Assembly (NCBI GenBank): GCA_030123605.1 | Contig: CP126123.1 | Location: 2,274,001 to 2,338,000, forward strand | Source: Nitrospira sp. | Lineage (GTDB): Bacteria; Nitrospirota; Nitrospiria; Nitrospirales; Nitrospiraceae | Direction: 5' to 3' | Length of the DNA stretch: 64,000 nucleotides | Part shown: piece by piece, positions 47,438-55,694 of the stretch | Layout of the letters: each line of letters starts with the position of its first letter | How positions within the stretch are numbered: position 1 is the first letter of the stretch | Position numbers and translations under genes: made by a program | Notes under the pieces: model-generated | What the model was told of the DNA's origin: nothing | Seen by the model: only the letters and a program-made list of their open reading frames with translations | Databases searched by the model: none

Positions 47438-48465
47438 GCCTGCTTCCCTTCCGGTCGTTCGTCCTGATGGCGCGCGAGGCTCTCCTCGATATCGCGTTGG
47501 ATCAATTCATCCAAACGGCTCTCGGCCAACCCCTTGGCACGACGAATGGCATTCTTGATGGCCTTGGCCGATGAACGGCCGTGGCAGATCATGGTCGTGC
47601 CGTTCACGCCAAGCAGTGGGGCGCCGCCGAACTCGGCGTAGTCGATCTTGCGCTTCAGGTTCAGCAAGGGCGATGCAATCAAGGGGTAGGCCAACCGCCC
47701 GAGCCAGGAACCGGAAATTTCCTTCATGAGCAGCTTCTTGATGACCTCCGCGACGCCTTCGGAGATTTTCAGGGCCACGTTGCCGATGAACCCGTCACAG
47801 ACCACCACGTCCGCGCTCCCGCTGTAGACTTCCCGCCCCTCAATGTTGCCGATAAAATTCAAGGGGCTGGCCTTCAACAGCTTGAAGGCCTCCTTAGTGA
47901 CTTCATTGCCCTTGGTGTCTTCTTCTCCGATGCTCAACAACCCTATGCGCGGATTGGGTTTGGCGTACAGATGCTTCGCGAATTCATTCCCCATCAAGGC
48001 GAATTGTTCCAGATGCCGGGCGGTACAATCGACATTGGCGCCGACATCGAGCATCACGGCGCTCCCCGTCAATGTGGGCAACATCGTAGCGATCGCCGGA
48101 CGCTCCACCCCTTTGGTGAGGCCAAGGACAAAAAACGCCGCCACCATGCTGGCCCCGGTATTCCCCGGACTCACCACCGCATCGGCTAGACCGGACTTCA
48201 CGAGCTCGGTTGCCACCCAAATCGATGAATCCCGCTTCTTTCGTGCCACTGCCGCCGGCGATTCGTGCATCTCCACCACCTGCGGCGCGTGGTGGATCGT
48301 AATGCGTTGATCGGTGCAATGGAGTTTCCGACAAGCGGCGGCCAGTTCGTCTTCCTTCCCGACCAGGGTAACGCCGACGCCCAATTCCTGAGCAGCCTGC
48401 ATCGCCCCCTCAATGACCGGGGCCGGCCCATGGTCTCCGCCCATCGCATCGACGGCAATCTTCAT
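47434..48465 (-). CDS. plsX: Phosphate acyltransferase
   Basis: This 343-residue protein converts acyl-ACP to acyl-phosphate for phospholipid synthesis. It starts MKIAVDAMGGDHGP and has SPGNTGASMVAAFFVLG near residue 103, MLDVGANVDC near residue 135, and VCDGFIGNVALKISEG near residue 220. It follows rpmF by 151 bases; this spacer has no gene and only weak hairpins. The order rpmF-plsX-fabH is widely conserved. Confidence 0.97.
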   Translation of the reverse strand: MKIAVDAMGGDHGPAPVIEGAMQAAQELGVGVTLVGKEDELAAACRKLHCTDQRITIHHAPQVVEMHESPAAVARKKRDSSIWVATELVKSGLADAVVSPGNTGASMVAAFFVLGLTKGVERPAIATMLPTLTGSAVMLDVGANVDCTARHLEQFALMGNEFAKHLYAKPNPRIGLLSIGEEDTKGNEVTKEAFKLLKASPLNFIGNIEGREVYSGSADVVVCDGFIGNVALKISEGVAEVIKKLLMKEISGSWLGRLAYPLIASPLLNLKRKIDYAEFGGAPLLGVNGTTMICHGRSSAKAIKNAIRRAKGLAESRLDELIQRDIEESLARHQDERPEGKQA

Positions 48466-48616
48466 GTGCGGTCAGTGATCCGGGGATAGAGAGATGAAGA
48501 ATCGTGCAGAGACGCCCTGCCGGGTAGAGCCTGAACGGCCTCACGCGTGACATCGCGTCGGATCGTGATCACGGTGGACGATTGTATCCGAATCACGCCT
48601 GGAAAAGAACCGGCGG

Positions 48617-48802
48617 TTAGGATTCCTCGACGGCGATGACCGCCTTCCCCTTATAGGTCCCGCAATTCATGCAGGTATAGTGCGGCAACTTCAATTCGTG
48701 GCACTGAGGACAGACCGAAAATCCGGGAGGAACCAGCCTCGTCTTGGCCGTCCGCCGCTTGTCCCGCCGAGCCCGTGAATGTTTATGTTTTGGATTTGCC
48801 AT
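48617..48802 (-). CDS. rpmF: Large ribosomal subunit protein bL32
   Basis: This 61-residue basic protein begins MANPKHKHSRARRDKRR and has a zinc ribbon (CPQCHELKLPHYTC, CG). It is the usual length for bL32. It lies 41 bases after the DUF177 gene and is probably cotranscribed with it, as in many bacteria. The four Cys form the zinc-binding variant. Confidence 0.96.
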   Translation of the reverse strand: MANPKHKHSRARRDKRRTAKTRLVPPGFSVCPQCHELKLPHYTCMNCGTYKGKAVIAVEES

Positions 48803-48843
48803 GACGACTCCTTCACCAACGGGCCCGTGACCCGATTATCAGA

Positions 48844-49443
48844 CTATGCCTTCCCACCATTCGACCGGCGCCCCTGTACCACACGAAACGGACTCGGCTT
48901 CTGCTCTGGAGGACAGGCGCAATGACGCTCATTGAGATTTTGCCCGCATTGGGGACAGAGCCCAAGACAATCCTCGCGACACAGCGGCTGCATCGGAGCT
49001 GCCAGGATCACCTGCTCGCGCAACATCGACGCCAGATCAAGGTGATCGCCCTGGTACAGATACAGCTCGTCTTCCTCATCCGTCTCTTCGACAGCCTCGA
49101 CCGGTTGACCCGCACGCTTCGGACTTCTCCGGCCCTGCTCCGCCCCGGACGGCTTGGTTGCCTGGCTCGGTTGCCGGACGAATTCCGCATAGACGGACAC
49201 GAAGAGCGGATCAGGATACTCCGCGAGGCAACGCACACATTGCCGCAACGCCGTCCCCTCCAGGGTTCCGGTCGTCGTAATCGTCTCCTCCAGCCGGGTC
49301 AGCTCCAGACGGATCGTCAGCGGTCCTTGAAACTTTTCCTCCGGCTCCTGCAGAGCAAGCTGTGGTCCCGTCGCCTTGCAGGAGACCGAAAGACCCTCCG
49401 GTGTGATGTCGACGATCGCGGGACTGAGCGTATCCATGGGCAT
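48844..49443 (-). CDS. DUF177 (YceD-like) protein
   Basis: This protein of about 199 residues has the DUF177 pattern: a strand-rich N-terminal half, LRQCVRCLAEYPDPL near residue 75, an acidic low-complexity stretch EAVEETDEEDELY, and the C-terminal Cys set LCREDCLGLCPQCGQNLN. YceD-like proteins affect 23S rRNA maturation and ribosome assembly, and always sit before rpmF. I start at the ATG at 49443 (or the one at 49437), because the longer frame overlaps rpsR. An Arg/Gly-rich tail ends the protein. Confidence 0.85.
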   Translation of the reverse strand: MPMDTLSPAIVDITPEGLSVSCKATGPQLALQEPEEKFQGPLTIRLELTRLEETITTTGTLEGTALRQCVRCLAEYPDPLFVSVYAEFVRQPSQATKPSGAEQGRRSPKRAGQPVEAVEETDEEDELYLYQGDHLDLASMLREQVILAAPMQPLCREDCLGLCPQCGQNLNERHCACPPEQKPSPFRVVQGRRSNGGKA

Positions 49444-49466
49444 CCCACCGCATCCTACTCCTCGCC

Positions 49467-49727
49467 CTATCGTTCTTCGGCGAAACTGACCAGCGCGATA
49501 TGACGCGCCCGTTTGACCGCCACCGTCAGCACCCGCTGATGCTGCAGGCAGTTCCCGGAAATACGGCGCGGCACGATCCGACCACGCTCCGTCAGAAAGT
49601 TCCGCAATAGGCCGATGTCCTTGAAGTCGATCGGTGCTTTGTCCACGCAAAATCGGCAGGGTTTGCGGCGCTGGAAAAACCGACCGCCTCCTCCTCCGCC
49701 ACCGGCGCCTCGTTCTGTCCGTTCCAT
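49467..49727 (-). CDS. rpsR: Small ribosomal subunit protein bS18
   Basis: This 86-residue protein has the S18 core [16 protein letters not shown], then [21 protein letters not shown] and [11 protein letters not shown] Gly-rich N-terminal stretch (GAGGGGGGG) precedes the Cys-containing KPCRFC, the zinc-binding form. GGAGGCGAG lies just before the ATG. The order rpsF-ssb-rpsR is conserved in many bacteria. Confidence 0.97.
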   Translation of the reverse strand: MERTERGAGGGGGGGRFFQRRKPCRFCVDKAPIDFKDIGLLRNFLTERGRIVPRRISGNCLQHQRVLTVAVKRARHIALVSFAEER

Positions 49728-49742
49728 ACTCGCCTCCGTCTG

Positions 49743-50132
49743 CTAGAACTGTTCGTCTTCGTATGAGGGTTCTTCATGTGCACTGCCGTCCCCGCCGGTC
49801 TCACCCCGTTTCGGCAGAAAGGTGACTCCCTGCGCCACGACTTCGTGCTTGCTGCGTTTTTGACCGTCCTCCGTCTCCCACCGACGCTGCTGGAGCCGGC
49901 CGTCGACGATCACCCCGTTGCCCTTGCTCAGGTACTGTCCGCAATGTTCCGCTTGCTTGCCGAACACGACGATGTCGATGAAGCAGACTTCTTCCTTGAG
50001 TTCATCCGCCTGCTTGAACCGCCGGCTCGTCGCCAAACCGAAGCTCGCCACCGGTGTCCCGCTCGGCGTATAACGCAACTCGGGATTGCGGGTCAGATTC
50101 CCGACCAGAATGACCTTATTGAACCCCGCCAA
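49743..50132 (-). CDS. ssb: Single-stranded DNA-binding protein
   Basis: This protein of about 129 residues has the OB fold: GFNKVILVGNLTRNPELRYTPSG, FGLATSRRFK, EVCFIDIVVFGKQAE and YLSKGNGVIVDGRLQQRRWE. The acidic C-terminal tip ends EDEQF, similar to the usual DDDIPF partner-binding end. A TTG start at 50132 with AAGGAG seven bases before fits the family. The gene overlaps the end of rpsF by 17 bases. Confidence 0.93.
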   Translation of the reverse strand: MAGFNKVILVGNLTRNPELRYTPSGTPVASFGLATSRRFKQADELKEEVCFIDIVVFGKQAEHCGQYLSKGNGVIVDGRLQQRRWETEDGQKRSKHEVVAQGVTFLPKRGETGGDGSAHEEPSYEDEQF

Positions 50133-50469
50133 CGGTCGCTCCTTGCGGCGCTGCCACAGCCGCACCTCGCGGCGGAGCAGGCTCCTGTTCTAATTTCACG
50201 GTGAGGAACTTGATGATCGAGTCTTCGAGCCGATAGGAACGTTCCAGTTCGCCGACCACCGTCCCCCGCCCCTGGAAATAAAAATAGACGTAGGTCCCCT
50301 TTCGCTCACGCTTGATCTCGTACGCGAGCTTCTTGCGGCCCCAATTCTCGGCCCGCACGAGGGACGCGCCGTTCTTGGTGACGACGCCTTTCATCTTTTC
50401 GATCAGTGCAGATGTCTCTTCGTCGCTTAGCGACGGACGAATAATGAACAGAGACTCGTAGAGCTCCAT
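50116..50469 (-). CDS. rpsF: Small ribosomal subunit protein bS6
   Basis: This 117-residue protein has the S6 features MELYESLFIIRPSLSDEE, GRKKLAYEIKRERKGTYVYFYF and LERSYRLEDSIIKFL. It has a short Ala/Pro-rich tail. AGGAGG lies eight bases before the ATG at 50469. With bS18 it binds the 16S rRNA central domain and may control its own mRNA in the leader. Confidence 0.96.
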   Translation of the reverse strand: MELYESLFIIRPSLSDEETSALIEKMKGVVTKNGASLVRAENWGRKKLAYEIKRERKGTYVYFYFQGRGTVVGELERSYRLEDSIIKFLTVKLEQEPAPPRGAAVAAPQGATVGGVQ

Positions 50470-50479
50470 GCAGCTTCCT

Positions 50480-50545
50480 CCTGGGCAAAGGCCCCCATTC
50501 ACGGATGGGAGCGAGGTGTAGGCAAGCCGGACAAACCGGCATGAG
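50480..50545 (-). promoter_or_regulatory. Possible S6-type leader hairpins upstream of rpsF
   Basis: On the minus strand the leader holds a hairpin GCCGG-TTTGT-CCGGC (50540-50526) and then CCCAT-CCGTGA-ATGGG near 50513-50498, whose loop contains CCG. Autogenous S6:S18 control uses CCG-containing leader structures in other bacteria. The match here is only partial. Confidence 0.35.
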
Positions 50546-50678
50546 CGGAGGAAATTATCACAGCCTCAAAGAACCTGTCAAACAGATCGAACGCGTTTTC
50601 GGTCACAGACAGGCCGTTCGGCCACATTCGGATGAACCGGCAGCTCTTACAGCCATTGCAGACACCAGACCAAGATCG

Positions 50679-51038
50679 TCAATATTTTTTCCTGAATTGC
50701 GGCGGGGCATTGGACGGTGGCGTTGGCCCTGGTCCGGGGGAACCGGACGGTCCATGAAAACCTCCGTAGCCTCGATAGCCCCCGTACCGCCCATAGCTGA
50801 GCGGCCCGTAAGGATAACCATAGTAGCCGAACGGATTTCCCCAATACCCGGCTCCGTATCCCAGTCCATACCCATATCCTGGACCGGGCCAGTAGGAGTA
50901 GAAGGGAGCGTCCGAATAACGGGGATCGACCGCAAACTCACCCCTTGTCAGTCGCTCCGTTTGATGGAGCGACTCGGCACAGGCCGTCATCAACAGCATG
51001 GCGAAGAGTGCCATGAGGCAGCGCACGAATCTGGTCAT
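50679..51038 (-). CDS. Gly/Tyr-rich small lipoprotein
   Basis: This 119-residue protein has a lipoprotein signal (MTRFVRCLMALFAMLLMTAC, lipobox LMTAC with Cys20). The mature part is highly repetitive: GYGYGLGYGAGYWG, YYGYPYGPLSYG and GGYRGYGGF, rich in Gly, Tyr and Pro. Such sequences are often surface-exposed or form flexible, aromatic-rich coats, which is an inference. It follows an outer-membrane barrel gene by 12 bases, so the two may work at the same surface. The function is unknown. Confidence 0.7.
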   Translation of the reverse strand: MTRFVRCLMALFAMLLMTACAESLHQTERLTRGEFAVDPRYSDAPFYSYWPGPGYGYGLGYGAGYWGNPFGYYGYPYGPLSYGRYGGYRGYGGFHGPSGSPGPGPTPPSNAPPQFRKKY

Positions 51039-51050
51039 CGCCGAACCCTC

Positions 51051-51698
51051 CTAGAAATGATAGGACACTCCGAAGAATAATTGATGGGCGCGATAGGTGG
51101 CGTCGAATCCCCCCACCGATCCGAACGCGCCGCCGAAGCGAAACGTCGAGTCGGTGTATTTGTACTCAGTGAACAACGCCGTCTTCGGCGTCACGAACGC
51201 GCGAATGCCCACCACCACATTTCCGCCGAACGACAGTTGCGTATCGTTTTCCGTGGTCGCGGATCGGCCTAGATGGGCCACGAGTAACGCCGGACCGCCG
51301 CCGAGATAGGGTTGCCAGGTCACGCCCGGGTAACGTACCAGCACATGGGCCCCGATGTTCGTGACCGTGAGGTGGATGCCCGGCACATCGTCGAGGTTCT
51401 TGATGTGCGGGTTACTATGCGTCACATCCAGCTCCAACCCCAACAGCCCATGGCCGGGATAGACTCCCACCTTGCCGCCGAAGGCCGGGCTGGTTTTCAA
51501 ATTGAAGTTGGGTGCACCCAAGCCGGCGAGTGTCCCCGTCCCCCGCACGTTTCGAAGGGGATCAGCGAAATTCCATCCCAGCTGGCCGGCTACGTACCAT
51601 TCAGCGTGAGCGGGTGAAGGAAAAAGGAAGAGGATGAGGAGCGACCAGGACAACAACCCCGAGAGCAATGAAATGAACACAGACCTGCGATACACCAT
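51051..51698 (-). CDS. Outer-membrane beta-barrel protein (OmpA/OmpW-like porin fold)
   Basis: This protein of about 215 residues has an N-terminal signal peptide (VFISLLSGLLSWSLLILFLF, cleaved after AHA) and then alternating strands typical of an eight-stranded barrel: EWYVAGQLGWNF, FGGKVGVYPG, GLELDVTHS, YLGGGPALLVAHLG, GGNVVVGIRAF. It ends in an aromatic residue (HQLFFGVSYHF), as expected for BAM recognition. I choose the ATG at 51698 with GGAG upstream. It is cotranscribed with the lipoprotein gene. Confidence 0.8.
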   Translation of the reverse strand: MVYRRSVFISLLSGLLSWSLLILFLFPSPAHAEWYVAGQLGWNFADPLRNVRGTGTLAGLGAPNFNLKTSPAFGGKVGVYPGHGLLGLELDVTHSNPHIKNLDDVPGIHLTVTNIGAHVLVRYPGVTWQPYLGGGPALLVAHLGRSATTENDTQLSFGGNVVVGIRAFVTPKTALFTEYKYTDSTFRFGGAFGSVGGFDATYRAHQLFFGVSYHF

Positions 51699-51855
51699 GG
51701 TGGTTGCTCCATGGGCGAGGCCTACCTTCATCTTATCAGGCGACGGCGGCAGCGAGTTGGATAATTTCCCCGCGTTTGGATGGGAGATGTCGAATGCTGC
51801 CGCCGGTCAGCCTGGTCGGGTAAGGACGAAACCGACGGACGTGCTCAACATCCGT

Positions 51856-52068
51856 TTAGGGTTCGTTGCGGGCGGTGGAATTGTAGAGCCGATAGAGCCA
51901 AATTCCACCGGCGACGGCGATGAACAATCCCGCGAAGGCGCGGGTACCGAAACTCAGCGGGCCGACGATAAGTTCGACCGCGCGCGGCAACGCCACCGTG
52001 GCCAACACGACCAGCAGCAGCGAGATCAGATGAATCCACCGATATATAGGCTCGCCTGGTTTCCTCAT
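51856..52068 (-). CDS. Small membrane protein, 70 residues
   Basis: This short protein has two hydrophobic stretches: HLISLLLVVLATVALPRAVELIV and FAGLFIAVAGGIWLYRLYN, making a two-span inner-membrane protein with a basic N terminus. It lies 15 bases after the dioxygenase gene in the same direction, so it may be cotranscribed with it. No family is recognised. The 157-base spacer to the barrel gene has a GGCGGCAGC/GCTGCCGCC inverted pair (near 51743 and 51796) but no clear terminator. Confidence 0.6.
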   Translation of the reverse strand: MRKPGEPIYRWIHLISLLLVVLATVALPRAVELIVGPLSFGTRAFAGLFIAVAGGIWLYRLYNSTARNEP

Positions 52069-52083
52069 CGGTCGGTCAGCCTG

Positions 52084-53289
52084 TCAGTCCTGGATGAAGC
52101 GCTTCGTCTCTTCGAGGTGCTTGTTCAGGTAGGGCATGAAGGGCGTGCCGCCCGTACCCACGGCGGTCGGGTTGCTCGCATGCGATTGATGTTGTCGAAA
52201 GATATACCGTTCGGCATAGCCGATGTGAATTTCACGGAATTGCGCGAGCAGATCCACGCAGACACAGAAGGCCTTCCATAGTTCTGGGTGCTTCGTTTTG
52301 CGATCGCGAACATAGCCATACAACAGGGGACGTCGTTGGCCATCCATTCGTTGTTCCAACGTTGCGACAAACGCGCGATGACGCGGCGGCATGTAGTCGC
52401 GCATCTCTTCAAGATATTGAGTCAACGGATCATCGGCATGGCGCACGCCAAGGCCCGCGTCGAGAGTGGGAACTATCGAACTTTGTGACCCGGTTTCGCC
52501 TCGAAACTGTTGCGGCCGGTCTCCGTAGGCCGTCACACCTTCGTAGAGCAACCCATCCGACAGAGCAGGGCTGTTTTTCCAGCCGTGAATGTAGGGCCGT
52601 ACCCGACTGTAATAGATATAGGGGTCACAGCGCTCCGGCATCCGGAGGAGGGTTTCGCGCATCCCCTCCTGCGCCACAGCCACGGTGTGGAGCCCCTGCA
52701 GCACCTCGTCCTCCCTCTGCTCCTGCACCGCATTGTGCGCCTGCACCAACCCCTGCAACCCCGGCCCTGCCTCCGCTTCGATTTCAATATGGACGAGGAC
52801 GAACCATTCTTCGTCCAAGCCGCCGAGAAAATTCTGCAGGAGTACGATATTACCCAGTTCGACGGGCTTCTGCGGGTCGAGGCGACGCCAGTTCTGCAGC
52901 GCATAGGAAGCATAGGAAAGGACCGGCGGTCGGCCGAGCTGCTTTGCGACGCCGTACCAGGGCAGCGCCAGACCAGCCGGCAGACGGGAAGCTGGATGGT
53001 CTGGATCTTCCCAGACATAGGCATGACCGGCAAAGGACAGGATGCGCATCACGCAACGGTAGGCATCGAGTCCCCAGTCGTCGGCTACCGCCCCCATGAC
53101 CTCCTGGCGATCTTGAACGAAGTGTCTGACCTGTCGTGCGGCGAGAAACTTCGGAAGCTCCGCGCCGAGTTGGTTCAACACCGGCTCATCGGGAAGGTGC
53201 TCCAGCGGATCCGTCGTCGGCAGAAATCCGCGTTCGGCCGACATGTCGAACATGGCAAGGGAAAGAGGCTGGTGACCGGACGTCGTCAT
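52084..53289 (-). CDS. Indoleamine 2,3-dioxygenase family protein
   Basis: This 401-residue protein is the usual length for the haem-dependent tryptophan-dioxygenase relative IDO. It has LGNIVLLQNFLGGLDEEWFVLVHIEIE near residue 145, RPYIHGWKNSPALSDGLLYEGV near residue 235, MPPRHRAFVATLE near residue 300, FREIHIGYAERYI with the likely haem-ligand His near 355, and the typical C-terminal GTGGTPFMPYLNKHLEETK. IDO opens the indole ring of tryptophan to N-formylkynurenine. No kynurenine pathway genes are near, so the physiological substrate is open. The small membrane protein may be its partner. Confidence 0.85.
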   Translation of the reverse strand: MTTSGHQPLSLAMFDMSAERGFLPTTDPLEHLPDEPVLNQLGAELPKFLAARQVRHFVQDRQEVMGAVADDWGLDAYRCVMRILSFAGHAYVWEDPDHPASRLPAGLALPWYGVAKQLGRPPVLSYASYALQNWRRLDPQKPVELGNIVLLQNFLGGLDEEWFVLVHIEIEAEAGPGLQGLVQAHNAVQEQREDEVLQGLHTVAVAQEGMRETLLRMPERCDPYIYYSRVRPYIHGWKNSPALSDGLLYEGVTAYGDRPQQFRGETGSQSSIVPTLDAGLGVRHADDPLTQYLEEMRDYMPPRHRAFVATLEQRMDGQRRPLLYGYVRDRKTKHPELWKAFCVCVDLLAQFREIHIGYAERYIFRQHQSHASNPTAVGTGGTPFMPYLNKHLEETKRFIQD

Positions 53290-53466
53290 GGCACCTCCGA
53301 TTCATCGACTTCATGGCTCTACAGATATTTTTACTGTACCACAGTGATCCCACTCACTGCCGAACACATCGGCAGCGGTGACTCACGCAAATCCGCACAG
53401 TCACCCCAAAGAATCCGTATGTTTATCATCGCCCAAACGGTGTAGGAAAAATCACTCTCGGCGGGA

Positions 53467-53685
53467 ATGGTGCACACCTCCTCCCCTCGGTACAATCGGT
53501 TCGTCCCGGCCATTCGTTCAGAAGAGCCCGCGCCATGGTTCACTCAGATCGTTTCCAAGCCAGATCCCCTCCGAGTCTATTTGCCGCACGGATACGAACG
53601 TTTCGTTTCCTGCCGATCGAGAAAGAGCCGGCGAATGACCCGGCAGGAAGAGTTCCGACCGAACGACGAGCTCCGAAAGGAGTAG
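53467..53685 (+). CDS. Possible small protein before the exported protein gene
   Basis: A 72-codon frame begins at the ATG at 53467 and stops at 53685, five bases before the next ATG, with the stop lying in that gene's ribosome binding site. The arrangement would couple translation. The composition is basic and Ser/Arg-rich with no fold motif, and the ribosome binding site (GGCGGGA) is only fair. It may be chance. The rest of 53290-53689 contains no gene; a 7-bp hairpin (CTGCCGA/TCGGCAG) lies near 53359. Confidence 0.3.
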   Translation: MVHTSSPRYNRFVPAIRSEEPAPWFTQIVSKPDPLRVYLPHGYERFVSCRSRKSRRMTRQEEFRPNDELRKE

Positions 53686-53689
53686 CACT

Positions 53690-54196
53690 ATGAACTGGAC
53701 ACCCCTACCACTCACCATGCGGCTGGTACTGACGAATTGCGCACTGGCGTTACTTTGCGGCGGAACCGCCCTGGCCGCCGATTCCTGGATCGACGAAGTC
53801 TGGAACATGGTCGTCTTCGAACAGGCGAACTATCCGGGTTCAGACTTTGCCCCCTATTTCCAGAAACTCGACAGAATCAGGACGGGCTTGGAGCGCGGAA
53901 ATCAGCCCATCGCCAAGACGGAAACCGACCGCTTTCTCAAGATGTTATTGGATCGAAAACACGGCATCAATGACGTGGCGGCGGACGAGATCTATAACTT
54001 CGTCGTGAGCGTCAGGACGAATGAATCGAATGACTCGACGGCGTTGAGCGCACCCACCGAGCTGGGAACCAGCACCGAACGTCCCATCAGCGTTCCGGAC
54101 TATTCGGTGAATACTCCCTATGAAGGGGGACCACTCTGCGGAGCAGGAGGCTGTGATTATTGGGCCAACGATATCTTTGACCCCGGCGCCTCCTAA
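53690..54196 (+). CDS. Exported hypothetical protein, 168 residues
   Basis: AAAGGAG precedes the ATG. An N-terminal signal peptide (RLVLTNCALALLCGGTALAA) is cleaved near residue 30. The mature protein has a helical part (WNMVVFEQANYPGSDF, FLKMLLDRKHG) and a Ser/Thr/Pro-rich tail ending with Gly/Cys-containing GPLCGAGGCDYW. It is probably periplasmic. I recognise no family. The divergent spacer to the dioxygenase gene holds no obvious shared regulator site. Confidence 0.65.
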   Translation: MNWTPLPLTMRLVLTNCALALLCGGTALAADSWIDEVWNMVVFEQANYPGSDFAPYFQKLDRIRTGLERGNQPIAKTETDRFLKMLLDRKHGINDVAADEIYNFVVSVRTNESNDSTALSAPTELGTSTERPISVPDYSVNTPYEGGPLCGAGGCDYWANDIFDPGAS

Positions 54197-54373
54197 CAGG
54201 CGCGTCTTGCACGAAGCGATCTTGCCGGACTTAGCAAGAACCCGCCCGGCAGTTGGAGAAGGAAGTTTGTAGGTTAATGGAGTGTCGTTTTGATCGGTCG
54301 GGCAAGAGTTCTAGCGCACATCACCGACAGGGGCGGGACACAACTTGCCGCAGCACGCGACTCTTGCTCCTTA

Positions 54374-55435
54374 CTCAGCAGGCAGAAATATAGGCAACAC
54401 TGGGATGGCTGAAGAACGAGCGGACGAGTGCGGGGCGGCGCGCCATCTCGGCGAGTTGCGCGGTGATGCGGTCGGCCAGACGTTCGCCGTTCTGCGGCGG
54501 CCGGCGTGCGTGGCCGGTACGCGTGGCATGGCTCCAGACCAACTCATCGGGGTTGAGGTCTGGGGCATAGCCGGACAGGTAATGCACGGTCAGCTTGCCG
54601 TCGAGCCCCGCGACGTATTCCTTGACCGCGCGGGTCTTGTGGGCTGGCAATCCATCGAGGATCAGATGCAGGGGCTTGCGGCGTCCGCGCATCATCCGGC
54701 GCAGCAGGTCCACGAACAGCGCGCCGGTCAATGCACCAGAATAAGTGGCGAACCAGAACGCCCCCTTGGAACTGATCGCCGAGGCGGCGCTGATGCCCTG
54801 GCGCTGGCCTGGGACCGACCCCACCGGGGTCTGGCCCTTGGCACCCCAGGTCGTGCCTTGCACCGCATCGGCACGAAAGCCGGACTCGTCCCAGAAAGAG
54901 ATCTCGGCCTTGTCCCGCTTGGCTGTGCGCGCAATCGCCGGATACGTCTCGCGCTGGTAGGCGCGCTGCAACGGCTTCTGCGGCGTCAGTCCCTGGCGCG
55001 CCCGCACCGCCCCGATCGAAGCCAGGCTCAGGCGCACGCCGAATCGCCGGACGATCAATTCGCGCACGATCTGGCGGGTCCACAGTCCAAAATCGAACCC
55101 GTACTGCAGCGGGGTCTTGCCGTTGATCCAGCGACACACCTGCCGTTCCTGCGCCGCGGTCAGAGTCCGTGGGCGACCGGTCGCCGGGCGTGCCGCCAAC
55201 GCCTTGAGTCCCCGGCCTCGACCGCGGGCCGCCTTGAGCCAGCTGTAAATCGTGCAGCGATGAAACCCGTAACTGGCGATCACCTCGCTCGGACGTTCAC
55301 CCTCGCGCACACGCGCCACGGCCATCGTGCGGATGGTCTCCAAGGTCCCGTGCTCGAGGGTGCGTCCGTCTCGCTTCATCGCGAGACGGAGTAGCACACA
55401 TCCAGAGACTGTTGTCTATATTACTGACCTATGAG
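54374..55435 (-). mobile_element. IS630-family insertion sequence, complete
   Basis: The element is about 1062 bp. Imperfect terminal inverted repeats (about 26 bases: CTCA..AGG.CAG.AATATAG.CAACA on the left, matched at 55410-55435 on the right) are flanked by a TA duplication (54372-54373 and 55436-55437), as expected for IS630. One transposase gene fills it, with its stop inside the left inverted repeat. No gene appears interrupted; the flanks are non-coding. Confidence 0.85.
54375..55379 (-). CDS. IS630-family transposase
   Basis: This protein of about 334 residues has an N-terminal helix-turn-helix (EVIASYGFHRCTIYSWLKAARG near residue 40) and a DDE nuclease core: FWDESGF near residue 170, LILDGLPAHKT near residue 250 and APDLNPDELVWSHAT near residue 285 with the third acidic residue (DDE). 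The frame is intact, so the element may be active. The start is the ATG at 55379. The G+C-rich codon use resembles other IS genes more than its neighbours. Confidence 0.9.
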   Translation of the reverse strand: MKRDGRTLEHGTLETIRTMAVARVREGERPSEVIASYGFHRCTIYSWLKAARGRGRGLKALAARPATGRPRTLTAAQERQVCRWINGKTPLQYGFDFGLWTRQIVRELIVRRFGVRLSLASIGAVRARQGLTPQKPLQRAYQRETYPAIARTAKRDKAEISFWDESGFRADAVQGTTWGAKGQTPVGSVPGQRQGISAASAISSKGAFWFATYSGALTGALFVDLLRRMMRGRRKPLHLILDGLPAHKTRAVKEYVAGLDGKLTVHYLSGYAPDLNPDELVWSHATRTGHARRPPQNGERLADRITAQLAEMARRPALVRSFFSHPSVAYISAC

Positions 55436-55694
55436 TAATGGCAAGGGCGAATCCTGTACTGTTTGAGGTCGCCGCGACCGAGTTTACAGGATTCGAGGGT
55501 GCAAGGCGTAGTTGGGTGCCCCTGAGGTGATTTTGCGCCGGAATTCCTGCCCGACCGCGCCTCCTTCGAGAAGTCGCGAAGAAACATACACGCAACCCGA
55601 TGATCTCTGGATTTCAGCAGATCGCGTACTACCGAAATACGTAGAGGATATTGACGAGCAGAAAACGAAGTTGAAGGCCTTTTTCAGCAGCCTG
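55436..55694. other. Non-coding spacer between the IS and ychF, with a possible mobile-element edge
   Basis: No gene is visible. On the minus strand the text immediately after the ychF stop reads GCAGGCTGCTGAAAAAGG. This resembles a sequence often found at the edges of repeats or insertion elements in other genomes; I state that from memory and cannot verify it here. The IS630 right end lies about 260 bases away. Confidence 0.4.

Noticed and set aside
54345-55394. 349-codon plus-strand frame over the IS element
   Set aside because: Antisense to the transposase, which has clear DDE motifs.
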